A stretch of 64,000 nucleotides of DNA from Lineus longissimus (Eukaryota > Nemertea > Pilidiophora > Heteronemertea > Lineidae): the NCBI RefSeq assembly GCF_910592395.1, contig NC_088324.1, positions 12,054,953 through 12,118,952 of the forward strand. Reading direction: 5' to 3'. Below, piece by piece: positions 12,384-26,400 of the stretch (the first letter of the stretch is position 1; each line of letters opens with the position of its first letter). The notes beneath the pieces were generated by a model, which was not told the DNA's origin, did not search any database, and saw only the letters and a list, made by a program, of their open reading frames with translations. A program made the translations under genes and the position numbers.

Positions 12384-14017
12384 AGTTGCGATGTGGAGCC
12401 ACCTTGTAGTTTCCTGGTTTCTATAGCACAATATTCAGCTGTCTATCTCGAACCGCCCGTATATATCCTCAGAACGATCCTAATTTACTGTCCTCGGGAA
12501 GACAAAACACGGGAGAAAATGGAAGTCGCCGGGACGCTTCCTCATATATGTATTTCCTCTCCCTTCACTCTTTCGATGAATCATTGGACGCTTACAGCGT
12601 GTTTTAGGTATCCAAAGTCGACAAAGATCACAAAGCCTATTCAATCCATCAGTTTCGTCCGAAAGAAAATGGTGTTATCACATTCACGTCACTTTGAATT
12701 CGAGGATGTACGATAATTCGGCCATAGCCAAAGTGAAGAACTAATTAAAATACGGCGTGACTGCATGCATTCTACGTCTCCGCCATTTTCCAGTCCATGT
12801 CCATTCTAAAGCCAATGTGATGTACAATCAGGCCACAGGCTTGAATAGAAGCCACACACAAGCAAGGCGATACTGATAAATATAACAGATCGATATTTCC
12901 GGATCACATGGACAATTTAACTCATAGGCCTGGGATGATATGTGGTGATGGCTCAGTTGTCTTCAGTAAACACACTAAATTATACAGCCGGCAGGCCTAT
13001 GGATGTGTAGTCGTCATATCCTTGCCATCCCTCGTCCGTTTCCTTTGTTACCGTAGTATAGCATCCTATTGTCTATAATATGTGACCTGACAGAATAGCG
13101 TCTTCATCAGCTTCAGTGCCCAGGAATATTTGCACATATTCTTCAGATTAATAATTGTGACAATGTCATATTGGAACCTCTTTATAAAGACAAGGCAGTG
13201 TAAAGACAATAATGCAGATTGCAGCAGTGGAAATGAGATCGCGCTGACTTTATTTGCTTTGGTGTGATTTGAAGACGATAAGAGACACATTGCGAACGAA
13301 GACGACCCGTATCGAGGACAACATAACTTCGGTAGACTCAGCAGCCGGTGAAGTAGGAAAACCTGCTTGTGAAATAAAGGGTCCAGGGACAAGGTATTTT
13401 ATCATACAATGACCATCTTTCTATCACGGCCAGGCCAAATTAACTAGTACACTGGTCGCATCAAACAAACACAAACATTTATGATAGCATTGGCCTATTG
13501 CACTGTTCAATATGCCCGGCGGCATGGTGACATCTGTCGCCAGTGACGTCACATGTTCAGGGAGGTTTTGAAACAGCAGGTCAAAATATGGTCGAAGTCA
13601 ATATCATCATGAAATGACTAATTTGACAGCTCTGTTTTCGTTAGCACAAACAAATATATAAGCGCATAAAATCATGTCTTCACAAAAAGTGGCGGGGGGG
13701 GGGGGGGCTATTATACTGTGCGATAATACCGGTGTGCCAGTTATGAAATGTCCTACAGATAGAGTGTTCCAGTGTCAAAGGACGTAAGAAAAGACACACG
13801 AGTTTGATCTCCGCCACTGCTTTTGAATCCTGACTCTCATGCGTTTGCGTCACCAATTTAGCGATCATTGTGGGTCAAGATGCTGCTTTTGGAGTATCGA
13901 TTTCGGGTTCAGGGGTTTTCTTCAAGATAATAATGATAATAATAATGATATTAACACAAGATATGTACATGAATGAATAAATAACAACAAAATGAAGAGA
14001 AAAAAGAGAAAAAGGTA

Positions 14018-14091
14018 GTGGACTCACTCGGAGTCGAACCCGTGACCAGCCGATCGAAAGCCGATCATTCTAACCGTTGAACCACGAAGGC
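14018..14091 (-). pseudogene. tRNA-like relic (Glu-type, degenerate)
   Basis: On the minus strand the sequence begins GCCTTCGTGGTTCAACGG and contains an A-box-like TGGTTCAACGGTTAG and a perfect B box GGGTTCGACTCC. A loop CTTTCGA would give anticodon TTC (Glu). The acceptor ends (GCCTTCG against TGAGTCC) do not pair, the T stem pairs badly, and the anticodon stem has mismatches, so it cannot make a normal tRNA. A T-rich tract follows. It is either a dead tRNA gene or the head of a tRNA-derived SINE. Confidence 0.55.
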
Positions 14092-16540
14092 TTTAATGTT
14101 AGGTTAGATATTTTCGGCAGCCATGCTATGGTGATCTGAATCGAAGACCATTACCACCTTTGTTGGTTGTGACATTTTAGTTTGCATCGTTGACTACAGA
14201 TGGCGATGTTGTAGTCCTGACGAATAGGGACAGATGTCTCAGCTTGTGATTGTGACTCCAAGATGATCCGGCTCTTCGATACGGGAGGACATTGATTTCC
14301 TTCTAGTGCTGTGGAAAATTCCCTTCTGAAGATGATTGTAATTGATTCATGGAAAACTAGCCGTGAGTAGAAAAGCAAAAAGGCATCGCAGGTACAAGTT
14401 GATTGTTTAGAAATTATTGGAGGCAATTGCACCCGAGAATAATTAGGATTATTACCCATATCCAGGGTATTGCTTCATTTTTGTTTTATCCGAAACGTGA
14501 AAGAAATTCATATTATTTACCAATTATGTTTGATATGAATAACAATCATACAATGCTAACAAAACGTATGCACTGTAAGACTATGGCACAAAATAGAAAT
14601 TTGTACAGAGAGAATGCCATGATGCCATTGCATGAATTTAGGAAGGTCACGCCCTCATGACAAACTATTAATCAGCTTTGTAATATTATGAATATTTGAA
14701 ATAATCAATAGTGCCAGATGGAGTTCGAGTTCAAACATTATCAGACCAGTGGGAGATACTAGGCAGGGTATTTCAAATAATAATTTTCCCCTTTTCGCAG
14801 GGGGATCTCGACGTCGGTTCCGTCCCGTCCTTGTGTCAAGCAGATACTCGTCTGTTATGGAACTGTCCTTGTAAGACGTGACTTATCTTTGGCTGTGACA
14901 ATCAGTGTGGTGCCAATTAGTGAATGTATGTACCAGCTACAGAATAAAGTTTAAAAAGCGGGGCGCCGTCCGATTGCCCCGTCGTTGTCTCGGCTGTAAT
15001 TCATCCATGAGTAGGATAAGTTGTCCTCGTGGTTGTGACTTATCTCTGGCTGCGAAATGATCGCGGTTGTGATGGGTTAACTAAAAATGTCTATTAAGAT
15101 CAGTATACTGATAGTGATAAGGCTTATATGGATTCATAAATTAATTCCAATTCAGTGACTTAAAAAGCTTTCTTTTGAACAACAAGAATCTATTTCGATT
15201 TTTGTCTTGAGTCAAGCTCTGAATAGTCGACAATTATTGTTTCTGCATGCTGTTGTTGAGCTAGAAGCAAACGTATTTTCTTCCGTGGCCTAATGTGAAT
15301 CGGCTCCAGGCCTAGGCATTCAGCAATAATGAGCCTAATTAGAAATCGAAAGCTATATATTGTGACCATTAGCGGGAGAGTGTATCCAGGTTCTTAAATA
15401 GTACGTTATCGTTGATATGGAAGTAGATTACAAATTCCTCGCCTGCCAAGGTTACTTCGGCAATAATACTAAATGTAAAGTCAAAAATGTATACGGACGA
15501 CGAAAATGATCCATTTTGCAAACATGGACTAAAGATGAATGTCTAGCCACAGGCGCGGCAACTGAATCAAGAGTCAGGAAGGGGTCGAAACATTGTAAAG
15601 GGTTCAGGCAGAAGAGGGAGAGCAAGAAATCCAAAGAGGTTCTCTGTGGATTCCTTCTCCTTCTTTATACAATCATTTAACCCTCAATTCTGTAGCGTGT
15701 GGTTCAGCTTATAGTCACTGGTCAAGCACCTCGTTCCAATTTCTGACTAAAGAGGGCTTCTCCGTGACAAGATATGTTTCGATAATTGTTTGATATACCC
15801 ACATTAAAACCGGTTCCAATTTCGTTTTCAGTATAAATGGAGATTATGTCTGCACGCACTTCATAGATCCTATCCAGTGTCAATCTTCTCGAGGGTCTCC
15901 TGTATAACACTGAGAAATGAATTGCGCCTTATGAGAACACTGAATGGTCTAGGAACATTGGTCCTGTCGTCACCTCTCCAACGCCACCCGAAGTGCTACC
16001 TCAACCTCGCTTTAATACTGTCTCTGGCGCTTGGTAAGGCAGTTGCGGCGGCGGCGGAATTGGTGCAAAAAACGACACACCCATCAACACGCGTTCATCA
16101 TTTCATAGAAGAAACGTTTACAAAGTTATGCAATTTCCAGGAGGGCCGCTACATAAACCTGTAAATAAAATGTTCTGACCCTTCTATGGTGATCTCTGCA
16201 TTGTTGGGTGTGATCTATTTAAGTTTTGGTTTAGGAAACCCCGAGATTTTGTGGTTGAAATACGCGCGTTCATGTGGGCACCGGAGACATTTTATTCAGT
16301 TCAAGGGCACACCCATGGTGCCATTGCTGACGAACAACTGCAGCGATTTAATTGGGGCAGTCATTATAAAGCTGAGGAACACCAGACAGCATTAATTTTC
16401 CCAAAATCCTATATTGTGGCATCCGGTTGTGGTGGATGGATTAGCCGACAGGATTCATCCAGCATTCTCGATGTGCCGTTTGTAATGTATAGGTAATAGG
16501 GTGCATCTTGACCACCAAGGTTTTTCCATCTTATTCCCTA

Positions 16541-16615
16541 GATTTAAAGGGTGTATAAGACCATGAGGTTTAGGATGTGTTAGACGGGATGTTGGGTCAT
16601 TGAGAGTCGTGGTTT
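16541..16615 (+). repeat. Dispersed repeat, copy 1
   Basis: The core TATAAGACCATGAGGTTTAG and its flanks closely match 34682-34757 (same orientation): TTTAAAG before the core, then GATG and a diverged GT-rich tail. About 75 bp align. The repeat class was not recognised. Confidence 0.6.
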
Positions 16616-19600
16616 TGAATGGATCAGAGAAAAGTGAAATTAATATGAGACTGAATTTTAGAGAGAGATTTGAAGACGAGGTAGACTAGGGGACTAAGCT
16701 GGACAATACGGTCATACTCAACAGCAAACTCATGTTGGTTATCTTGTTCCTATGAGTGGGCTTCTTTAAATATTGACAGATTATTAACATGTATTAGTGG
16801 CACATTTGACAATAGTGAGAATGAACATGTGCTGTGGAGTGGGGTCCAGGCACCGGTATCACATATGTGGTTTGTTGCATGTTCCCCATATTTCAGTGTT
16901 TCCATGCAACAGACAGCAAGAGAGCCTCATGACTTCTTAATAAGTGAAAGCACAGAAAAAGTGGTTAATTTATCTTTCAGCATTTCCGAACAATGCGAGG
17001 ATGGAAACATTGCAATGGTATTGTTATACACTGTTATGTTAGATATATCTGGACAAGTTCTGCATCCGTGGTCAAAAATTGAAAGAAAAAATCAATTTAA
17101 AGTGGCATATTCAATATATTTTAGTTAAAATATACATGATAATTATGTACACTGAAAATCTGCATTTGGCAGGACTCTGTTTAGAAAGCGATGAAAGTAG
17201 CATTGAGAAATGTACATGATTTTTATACAGAATCTACATCATGTGCACAGAACAAAATGTCGAGAATCTGGTTCCTGTGTAGTCATAAGGAAAAAAATGT
17301 GATAAATTCAGAAAAACTTTCATTTTCATGTGAAACAATAGTCAATAATCATTAGATCAATGTTAGGTGTTACATAATAAACAATGAAAATAGATCTGGT
17401 GAAAAATAATGTGCGAAAAGATATTGCACAAATTAAATGGCTAAAAATCGAATGTGAATGTTAATTGTAAAAGTTATTTGTTTTCATCAGAAAGGGAGTA
17501 GAAAGTATGGTAAATTTCGCTTATATTAATACATCTTTTTACCGGGTATGAGTTAAACCTCTTTACCATCGTTTCTCCGTTTACAGGAGTCAAATTCATA
17601 AGTTGTGAATGTTACCAAATATTCTGTAAACGTCATTTAATATTGTTTATAAACATCATCAAATTATACTTGGACGTCATCGCAAATAACAACTTGAATG
17701 CAGAACCCTGTGGGCGTGCTTCTGTGACACTTTTCTGGCTGAAGCCAAGGCCCCTGCATGGGATGGACAAAGTTAAAAGACAATGGCAAAATCCACTAGA
17801 CTTTTACAGATGAAATAATTACCAACAACAGGACGGGTTGTTTCAAACAATACTCATGTTTGTACCTCCTATTTACATAGGAAGACTTAGTTAAGGACAA
17901 CTGTGGACAGCCTCAGGAGTCTAGTTTATGCAGGATGGATTAAATATTGACTGGCATTTACTACTAGCAGCTGTGTCATACACTGCTACTACTAGTACTT
18001 GAACATCGGCCAGAGTCTATCACAACTTTGACCACCTTTCACTTGTAAAATTGTGCCTGGTGACTCCAAAGGCTGTGGACACTAGATTCGAACATTTTTG
18101 CGAACACATGTATCAAACGTATAGAAATGATTGCAAACCTGCCATGGAATGAAATATGAGCTACATCATAAGTACAAAAAAGATACAGATTGAATATCGT
18201 GAGTGTTTTCATGGTTTTGTGTCCTGTACCAAGAACATTCCGGAACCGTCCCAACTGATACAGTTTATAAATGGATGTTGAGCATATCTGATAACGATGT
18301 CACACCATAAAAACTTGGCAAAACATTGATCAGTCTGCGCAAAAACCTATTACTTATATAACTTCAAAAGATGCATTTGAAATAACAGGGTTTTGGTCTG
18401 CTTCAGTATCATACTGATGCTTGAACCAAAACTAGCATGGTTGCTAGCACTAGATGCATACGATTCAGAGGTATGATTAGGCTAAATTATAAATAACATA
18501 TTGCTTCCATCCCACTCTTTGTCGGAGAGACAATGTTGCCGAACAATGACGATTCTAAATCGGGGTGTTGTGTGAGAATGCATGTTGTATTTTCGGGACA
18601 GGAAGAATGAAAATTCCTCAATATGATATTTCGCTATTTTGTTTTGATTAACCCCTGTTAAAGTAGCTTGAGCCGTTTTTATGCCAGGTTATATATCTTC
18701 ATTTTGGGGAGAGTGGCGCATCGTTTTTCTTACCCTGGTAAACCACCACTGAGGTTTTTGTGGTCAATTTAAGTACGTATGTAATTATTCTTTAAATCAA
18801 TTAAGAAAACATTAAAGGGTCTGTTGAATATGATATGGTTAATAGAGCGACTGCATCACAGTGTATATTATATGTTTTCAGGTCATCCAACATTAAATGG
18901 AAAGTGTTTATTTTATATCAAATTGATGTCAAATTCCGGTCAGAGATTACAAGGTCTAGATGATTTAAACAACTATCTTCTACAAGTGAGAGGTAATTTT
19001 CAGAATTATTCCTGATAACCCACAATCAAATCACATGGTGCTGATATAATTACTGTTTTAATTTTTTAGTCGATATTTGATATTAAACGTTATTCATGAG
19101 CAAAAAAGTGTCCGTAATAATTTCTCCATCTGTAAAACTAGTCCCGCTTAAAGGGATAGTGATATGATGAAACGCTAAGATGAGTGTTGTCACAGATGGT
19201 ATAGATTGGGTATAGGATCGTACAAAGCTGCTTGGCCAGCATGAAAATGAAGTGAGAATTTTGCACTCGCTTTATTCAATCACCAGCACTTACATCAGCT
19301 GAAACGTCCGTGCTTCAAAATACTTTCATTTTCAAAATTCATTTGAAGTATCATAGATCTCCACACTGCAAAGCAAAGGAGCTTTCTGAGGCTGAATATG
19401 ATCAAGGAAATAAACTTTCAAAAATAACAGCTAAATTTGAATGTCTTTTCGTATCAATTTCAGAGAGCTTTTTATATGTGGTATGCAATCACGCAGATCT
19501 CAACAACTTTTAAGACGTTCGGAACGCCGCTTCAGAAGGTTAGTGCTCTACAAATTATGAACTTTATATCAGAAATTAAATGAGGAAGTGTTTCATATTG

Positions 19601-22600
19601 GTTGTTAGAAATAGCAGAACTTGTTTCTCCAGCAACATATTAGATCAAATCAAATTGATTTACAGCTGAGGTGACCTTGACCTTGGCACCTGGTGATTGA
19701 TCCCAGCTTAGCAACAGTAAAACTTCATCTACTTGATCGGTAAATCGTGTAATTACGCATTTGCCTTCACTGCAATATCTGCCGTTTGACACGGGCTCCG
19801 TCCAGCTCAAAGAACTAGTCGGTACTGTCAGTCACATGGTCACGCATGTCAGTTGCTACACTAAAGGTAATTTTGAAGATGAAGTTAACTTGCAATTGGC
19901 GAAGACTAATGGTTTCCTGAAATTTTATAGTGAAAAATGTCATTACCCTAAACGCCGAACTCGATTATTGATAAGTCTCATGTAAGTTATTTCGCTTTTT
20001 CCATGTTGGTTATTCAGTACTCCAACACTCAAACGTATCACGGTTTTTTGAATAATTCATTTTCAAGAGCATTAGAACACGCCTATAACTCAAGTTGACG
20101 GGCGCTTTCACGCCCAGTTGTTTCTTCACCACGAGTTTCGTTCAATATAGATGTTTGGTAAAATGTATATCCCAACTGGTCGAGGGACATTAAGTGGTAC
20201 TTGAGGTAGCGATCGAATGTAAATTTGCCGTAGAACGTTCTCGAAACTGACATTTGGCCATATTTTGCGCTACAAATTCTCATCAACCTGACAGATTTTA
20301 CTCTTGTTACATTTGGAGGAAATCAATTGCTCGGAAGTTCCCGAGATATCGACATTTCACGTAAACTTAACTGGCCGATATTTTGACTAATAACTGCTTA
20401 CTGACAATCAACAATCTAAAATTGCAACACTCACACACACAAGAGTAAAGAGTATCAAGTTAGAACATCATCTGACAACCACAAGTTCATTACAAAATTA
20501 CTGAATCATTAGTGTCCAATCCACCCGCGCGTCTGTTCCGCCCAATGCCATGTCATCTGTTTTCGATATAATTTATCATTATGGCCAGTCAGAAGTCAAA
20601 TATCGTAAAATTGATTTTATGATTTTATGCTCTTTTATTTACTGCCAGGCCAGTTATGATGACGGAGTATGATAACAATCTTGGGAATCGTAGCAGGTGT
20701 ACATACCACAAATGACTGCAGACAGAACTATCTTAGCAGCCGAAATAGAAATGTTTACTTGTTTTAAAAGAGAAAAGAAAACAATGCTTGAATTTGGAAC
20801 AATAAACCTAATCCTCCTTTAAATGCAGCACGTTGACGTCCCGACGACGACGACGTAAGGTTAGAGTTTGCAAAATTGGATGTTCTGCACAGCCCTGGTA
20901 GTTTTGCCTTTGTCATTCACCAAGACTGTGAAAAATATGTCACTGTCTTCGGATGGTGAAATAAGAACTCTTGATACATTTGTACCGAAAGATTTTTTTC
21001 GAACCTAGCTTTAAAGGGATTCATCTGACAGCCTTAGTAATGAAAACAACCTGTTGGCCTGTATTGGGTTTTGATACTAGTACAATGAAGTTGTTCCAGG
21101 ATTGCGACAGCAGTTGCTCAACTTCACCACTCGTTGTGCGACAAGCATTTCTACATTTATAGAGTCTAGTGTACCATGTGTTCTAATGATTTTCCGACAA
21201 AGGTGTACGCTGCATATCATTACAGCGGTATATATGTAGTGAAGTATCAGTCAGTGCATTAACTAGGTATATCGAAATCGATAAACTAAAATGCATTGTG
21301 TGGAGTGTATTTACTTTTGGAGCAGACACTGAAAAAGTTTACCAGGGCATGCCTGGGGCCTGTCGACAGCGATGTTGATAGAAATTCACCATTAAATGTG
21401 ATTATTGGACTGATAAGGGCACGTCCTTATTTGGCCTTATTATCATCACAGGGGGTCACTCTCTACCTTCAGCAGGCCAAAAGAAGGAGTACCTCTCTTT
21501 GTTTCTGCGTGGAATTTGTAAGAGCAATGAATTGCGGTCAATTATACTTGCATGATTGTGTCAAGGGGTTTAGGTAATGTTATACAGTAGGTTTTAAGGT
21601 AAATAAACCGCAGAGAAATCAGTAAAGGAATTTGGAGAGTGTCCAACTGTGCATATATGCATGTATGCTGAAGTGTATAAGTGGACCAAATGTGTTCTTT
21701 GAAGATAAAAAGAAATGTTGGCATTAGTTGTCCAAATCGTGACGGGGATGTCTACATGCTTTGGAATTATGTGTTTAGTTCAATCATATTCAGATAACAT
21801 GGCATAAAAACTCCTCTTGTATTGTTCATTCCATGGCAGATTTGTCCCAATTAAACACTATCAAAATGGCAATGACATTTTCATATGACACATAAAGACT
21901 CTGATCACTGTTTCCCACCTCACAACATAAATCAACAATGGACACAAAAACCCTGATCAAATTTGACCTCATCTCGGGCGTTTTATCACCAAAATTGGGT
22001 TAAACACGAAATTATCAAATCGTCAACTGTATCTGACATTCTCAAAACATTTCGAAATGGCAGGAATTTACAACGTACATTGTATAGTTGAATTACCGTG
22101 TAACACTTTTAAGATTGAGTAAAGCCCAATTGAATAGAAACTGGTGACGCCTTGATATCGATGAATTGAGAGAAGATGAATGTGATTAATTTCATTGAGA
22201 ATTGCATTTGAATACAGGGGTGTCCGAAATATCAATCTATATACAATTTTTTAAAGGCGATCATGGACAGTTTTCGGATAGTAAAAGAAGACTCATTCTT
22301 TAACGCGTTACACGGCAATGGCAGGATATCAAACTGGAACGACAAATCAACAATAAAACGAAGTTGTGAGAGCTTCGTGCACCTCTCCATAACTCGGAAC
22401 TGATCTTGGCATTGCAGGCGACTCAACATAGTTTCAATCAACACTAAACCTTCTTCGACATTATTCTGCTCAGAAGGCATTGAAAGGTTCAGTGTTTATC
22501 GTGGTTATGGAGAATTGCATGAAGCCTCACGAATTTCAAGAAAAGGACCATATTATCTCAATTAAACTTTCTTTCACCCAGGGCAGAGAATGTTGTTATT

Positions 22601-23479
22601 CAAAGCTGAGATATTCTAAACAGGTCGATCACCATATCATGCCTACACTTTTAACCCTTTAATCAAAGATGAGACAAAAGAGTAGTAAATATAATCCTTG
22701 CACAGTATGTTCATATGCATGTAATCTTGAATTAAACACAGTATATTCCAATATGTCCAGGAGCAAGACGTCACCATTATGGGATGGACGCCTCTTAAAT
22801 GTTATGGCCATGTTGATGACCAGAATCGTTATCCAAAAAATGTAAGTGCTTCACTATTCATGTAATCCGTCAGTGAAGCAAGAATCGATGACGCAATTGC
22901 TACATCCGATGATGTGCTGCACTATTTGATGACGACAAGCTCAAATTATTTACATAATACACAATCCTCTGGTCAGAGTCAGGAACTGAATAATCCATAT
23001 TTTGAAAGCATAGAAAGTACACAAAATCCTGTTTATATGAATCTTTAAGTCCCAAGTGCCGGGTCCTTTGGACCTAATCCCATAAAATCCTTAAAATCAG
23101 ATGATCCAATAAAAAGTTGTGAATCTTGAGTCAAATTAAGCCTTGACCTCACATCTTGATTAAAAGTTATATCTAGGCTACACTATTTCCATTTCCATAT
23201 ATTTTCTGGTCTTATTTACATATTCATGACGGCTTGTTTCATTTGCATTCACGGTATGACGTCAGACGAGTGCGCAGTAGAAACGTTCGAGCGATATCAC
23301 ATGATTAATTCTTCAAGTGTTGCATACACGATGCAGATTAATGAGATTAATAAACATCGGCCCCGCGTTCAAGACCATGATACGATTCTCATGGTACAGA
23401 TTACCTTGATGGCAGCCATTTTGTTACCATAGCAACTATTCTGGCGTGTCACCGTCATAACAACGCAAAATTTATACGC

Positions 23480-26400
23480 TCACGTAAAGGTATCCAATGT
23501 TATTTGACAGACAGGTTCCGTTTGTACCGGTTCCTGTTCGAGTTTTATAACGCACATGAATGTACTTCCAGTAGAACCGTCGTACGGATAAATTGTTATT
23601 TGGGGAAATGCTTGATTTTCATTGACGTATGCGATAAGTTGGTTGAATACATCCGGATACTGTTCACGCAAGCAGACACCTCGCTGACGTAATTTTCGCT
23701 GAACATTGTCAAAGCTTTCATCCCGCGCTTCATGTTGCGATAGGTATGAATTTGAATTAGTACCGACAGTCAATATCAAAGCACCCTGATCAGAAGTTGT
23801 TGAAACCGTTACGGATTCGGACAAACTCGCGCTGAGACACAATTTCGCGCACTTTTTAATCACAGGTCCTTCGCGTTTTTTGGGCTGGCCAGAGTTCCTT
23901 CGCGTATCTTTGCTCATAACTATTGCAACACTGACGATAAAGTTCAAATACGGACTGTAATCCACACACATGTCCATCACCGAATCTCCGTACTCCCCAA
24001 GGACGTAGTATTCCTCCAACTCAGTCATAGAGCAGTAGACTGGTTCTAAGCGCAGCGCAGCCTGCCCCTCCCTCACGAACTGTTCTGCTTGGAACAAGTT
24101 TTGGAAAACAAGAAGTATACAGCCGCGCCCGGATGCTAAATACCCCGCCCTAGCTTTCTTAGACATCTGAAAGAGTATATTTGGATCTTTATAAATTGTT
24201 TTGATGGCGTGCTTGCACATACTCACAACTCTGTTGTACGAACACGCGGTTTTATGTTTAGGCCAATCGTTTATGCGACATTGGCGGCAGCAGTAATACG
24301 TGTAACAGCTGTGGCAGGTCTTGTACGAACACCTCGCCTGAGCTAGCACCATCTCTTTCCCACAGTTCGTATTCCGACATTTGACTTTAACACGATTCTC
24401 ATCGATGTTCTGTCCCCGTTTACTCAGGGAGAGAAGATTCTCTCCACTCTCCGATATTGGTCCGAAAAATCCATTTGCGTTATCTGGAATCGAATCTGGT
24501 GTTCCCCGATCAAGGGAGTCTGTGCTGGAAACCCTTGCATCACTCCCTTGCGGACTAGGTGGAAGCGCTAGTAGACCATCCAGGACTTCTGCTAATGTTG
24601 CTTCCTGCTCTGTTGCGCCGGAGAAACCAACCTCGCATTTAAATTGTTCCTCCTCCTTCGAAAACCGAAAGGAATTTGTGTCCACCTTCAAATCCGATCG
24701 CTTCCCCAACGCCTGAAAACTGTCTGGTCCAAACTCCAAGCTTCCTCGGTTACCTTGCGTCCTTGGTGAGGTCAAGATGTCAACGTCTGAATCAATCTCT
24801 TTTGGTTGCTTGTTGACAACGAAGGCAAACAACATGTCTTCTTCTGTTTCCATGGGCACGTTCTGGCTTTGGCGAGATTCGTTGACACTGAACACATGAC
24901 GGGGTGCAGCTACTGCACAAGTTGTGTAACTTGTATTGGAAGCTGTCACAAGCGTTGGGGGAAAGCTGTTTGAAGGTGCTTCGAAATCAAAATCGTAGCT
25001 GTGGTTTGACTTAACTTGTGCTCTCGGCTGTTGAGTGGAAGGCTGTGGCATTTGGCTCCGCCCAAACCTGGTCAGCGTCCCATGAGGTGTGTTACTATCT
25101 GTGTCCCCTTCCACTGCAACAGTTTCAAATCTATTTAAGTTAAAGTCTACATCAGTTTCGAAAAGTTCGTCAACGTTGTGGATGCTAGGAGGAGGAACGT
25201 CTTTAGTAACCTCACGAGGTGGTATGGGTGGCACTTTGAATAAATCACTCTGCTGATGGTTTTGGTAATAGAGTGGGACCTGCTGCTGCCTTTTATTACG
25301 AGGTGGTTCTTGATTTGACCTCGTTTGTTGTTTTAACTGGTTATCTTTTTGATAAGCATCTTCTCGCTTTGGCTGCACTTGTGCTTGGTTGTAACTTGGG
25401 TCCCTTGAGCCAGGGACATTATGGTAGTAGCTGGCATTATTCTGAACGGGTGCACTGTTGTAGGCTGGCTGTCTGTTTCTTCCGCGAGACCCATCAGAAG
25501 AAAAGCTCAGGTCAGCATCAATGTCGGTCTCGATTGGTTGAGGTATTGTTGGGGTTTTACGTGGCGGTATATTAGGAGCTGGGCCATAGTCTTTCTGTTT
25601 CTCAGGGTAGTTCCGTGAGGTATCCCATCTTGGAGGTATATCTGGGATGTGACCTGGGTCACGTACTGGCTCGGCTTGGTAGCCAATGTATCTCCTTGGT
25701 GGCAAAGATGGTGCAGGTTCCCTCTCTCTTGAGGTGTTTCTGTTTGGTTCTCTGTCGCTAAAAGACGAATTTCTGCTCGATTCCCCATTTTTATAGGAGG
25801 AGTTCCTGCTTGGAATATCATCATCAATATTCGTCTCCAGGACTTGCTGTTTTCCATGGCCTTTCTTTCGTATTGGTGAGTCGTACAGATCGCTATCAAT
25901 GTCTGTCTCAATGATGGCTCGCGCTGGTAATCGGCGAATTCCCATGGCATCAAGGTCTGTCTCTGTTGGAGTCTTCTTTGGAGACGGTTCCGGTGAGAGG
26001 TACAGTGAAAGATCAGAGTCCGTCTCTATGGCAGCTTTTGGTGCATTAACTTTGGGACCTTGGAATGATCTCCTCAGATCCTCAGCTGCTGCTGGTCGCC
26101 AGTTCGGATGATGGCCAATCTCAGTGTAAGGTCTCTCTGTTGTTCGAGTCGACTGCGGGTGTCTGCGTAGTTCAACCTCTGGCCTAATGTTTCTCTGGTT
26201 TGCTTCCGTCCTTGGATACGTCGCAGAATCTCTGTACGAACCAGTTGGTGACTTTGGTGACCTTGGGGAAGCTGGTCCCTGGTAATCCACAGGAGATTCC
26301 CGATAACTGTTTTGCCTTGACCCGGGTGCTCTGGCCAGCCTGAATGATGGAGTTTCCTGGGACTCAATGCTAGTGTTCATTGGATGTGACATTGACAGAG

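Larger units (their letters stand above)
12384..23479. other. Gene-poor interval between KCNMB-like and the giant MYND-protein gene
   Basis: About 11 kb holds no reading frame that I can tie to a protein family. The longest frames (near 15877-16164, 16251-16496 and 19761-19985) are short, lack convincing splice sites and resemble nothing recognised. It should contain the promoter of the KCNMB-like gene (just right of 12383) and the 3' untranslated region of the giant gene (left of 23480). A perfect CRE-type palindrome GTGACGTCAC sits at 13543-13552, about 1.2 kb upstream of the KCNMB-like start. Homopolymers (G run near 13692), an (ATA/ATG) run near 13928 and dispersed repeats are listed separately. 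Confidence 0.6.

Noticed and set aside
12384-12431. Longer start for the KCNMB-like protein
   Set aside because: The upstream start would be TTG; the ATG at 12383 has good context and puts the first membrane span at the usual distance.
13543-13552. CRE palindrome GTGACGTCAC as a promoter element
   Set aside because: It is over 1 kb from the nearest start codon and a 10-bp match is expected by chance in long sequence; mentioned only as a note.
15877-16496. Several short plus-strand frames
   Set aside because: No family resemblance, no signal or domain features and no supporting splice sites.
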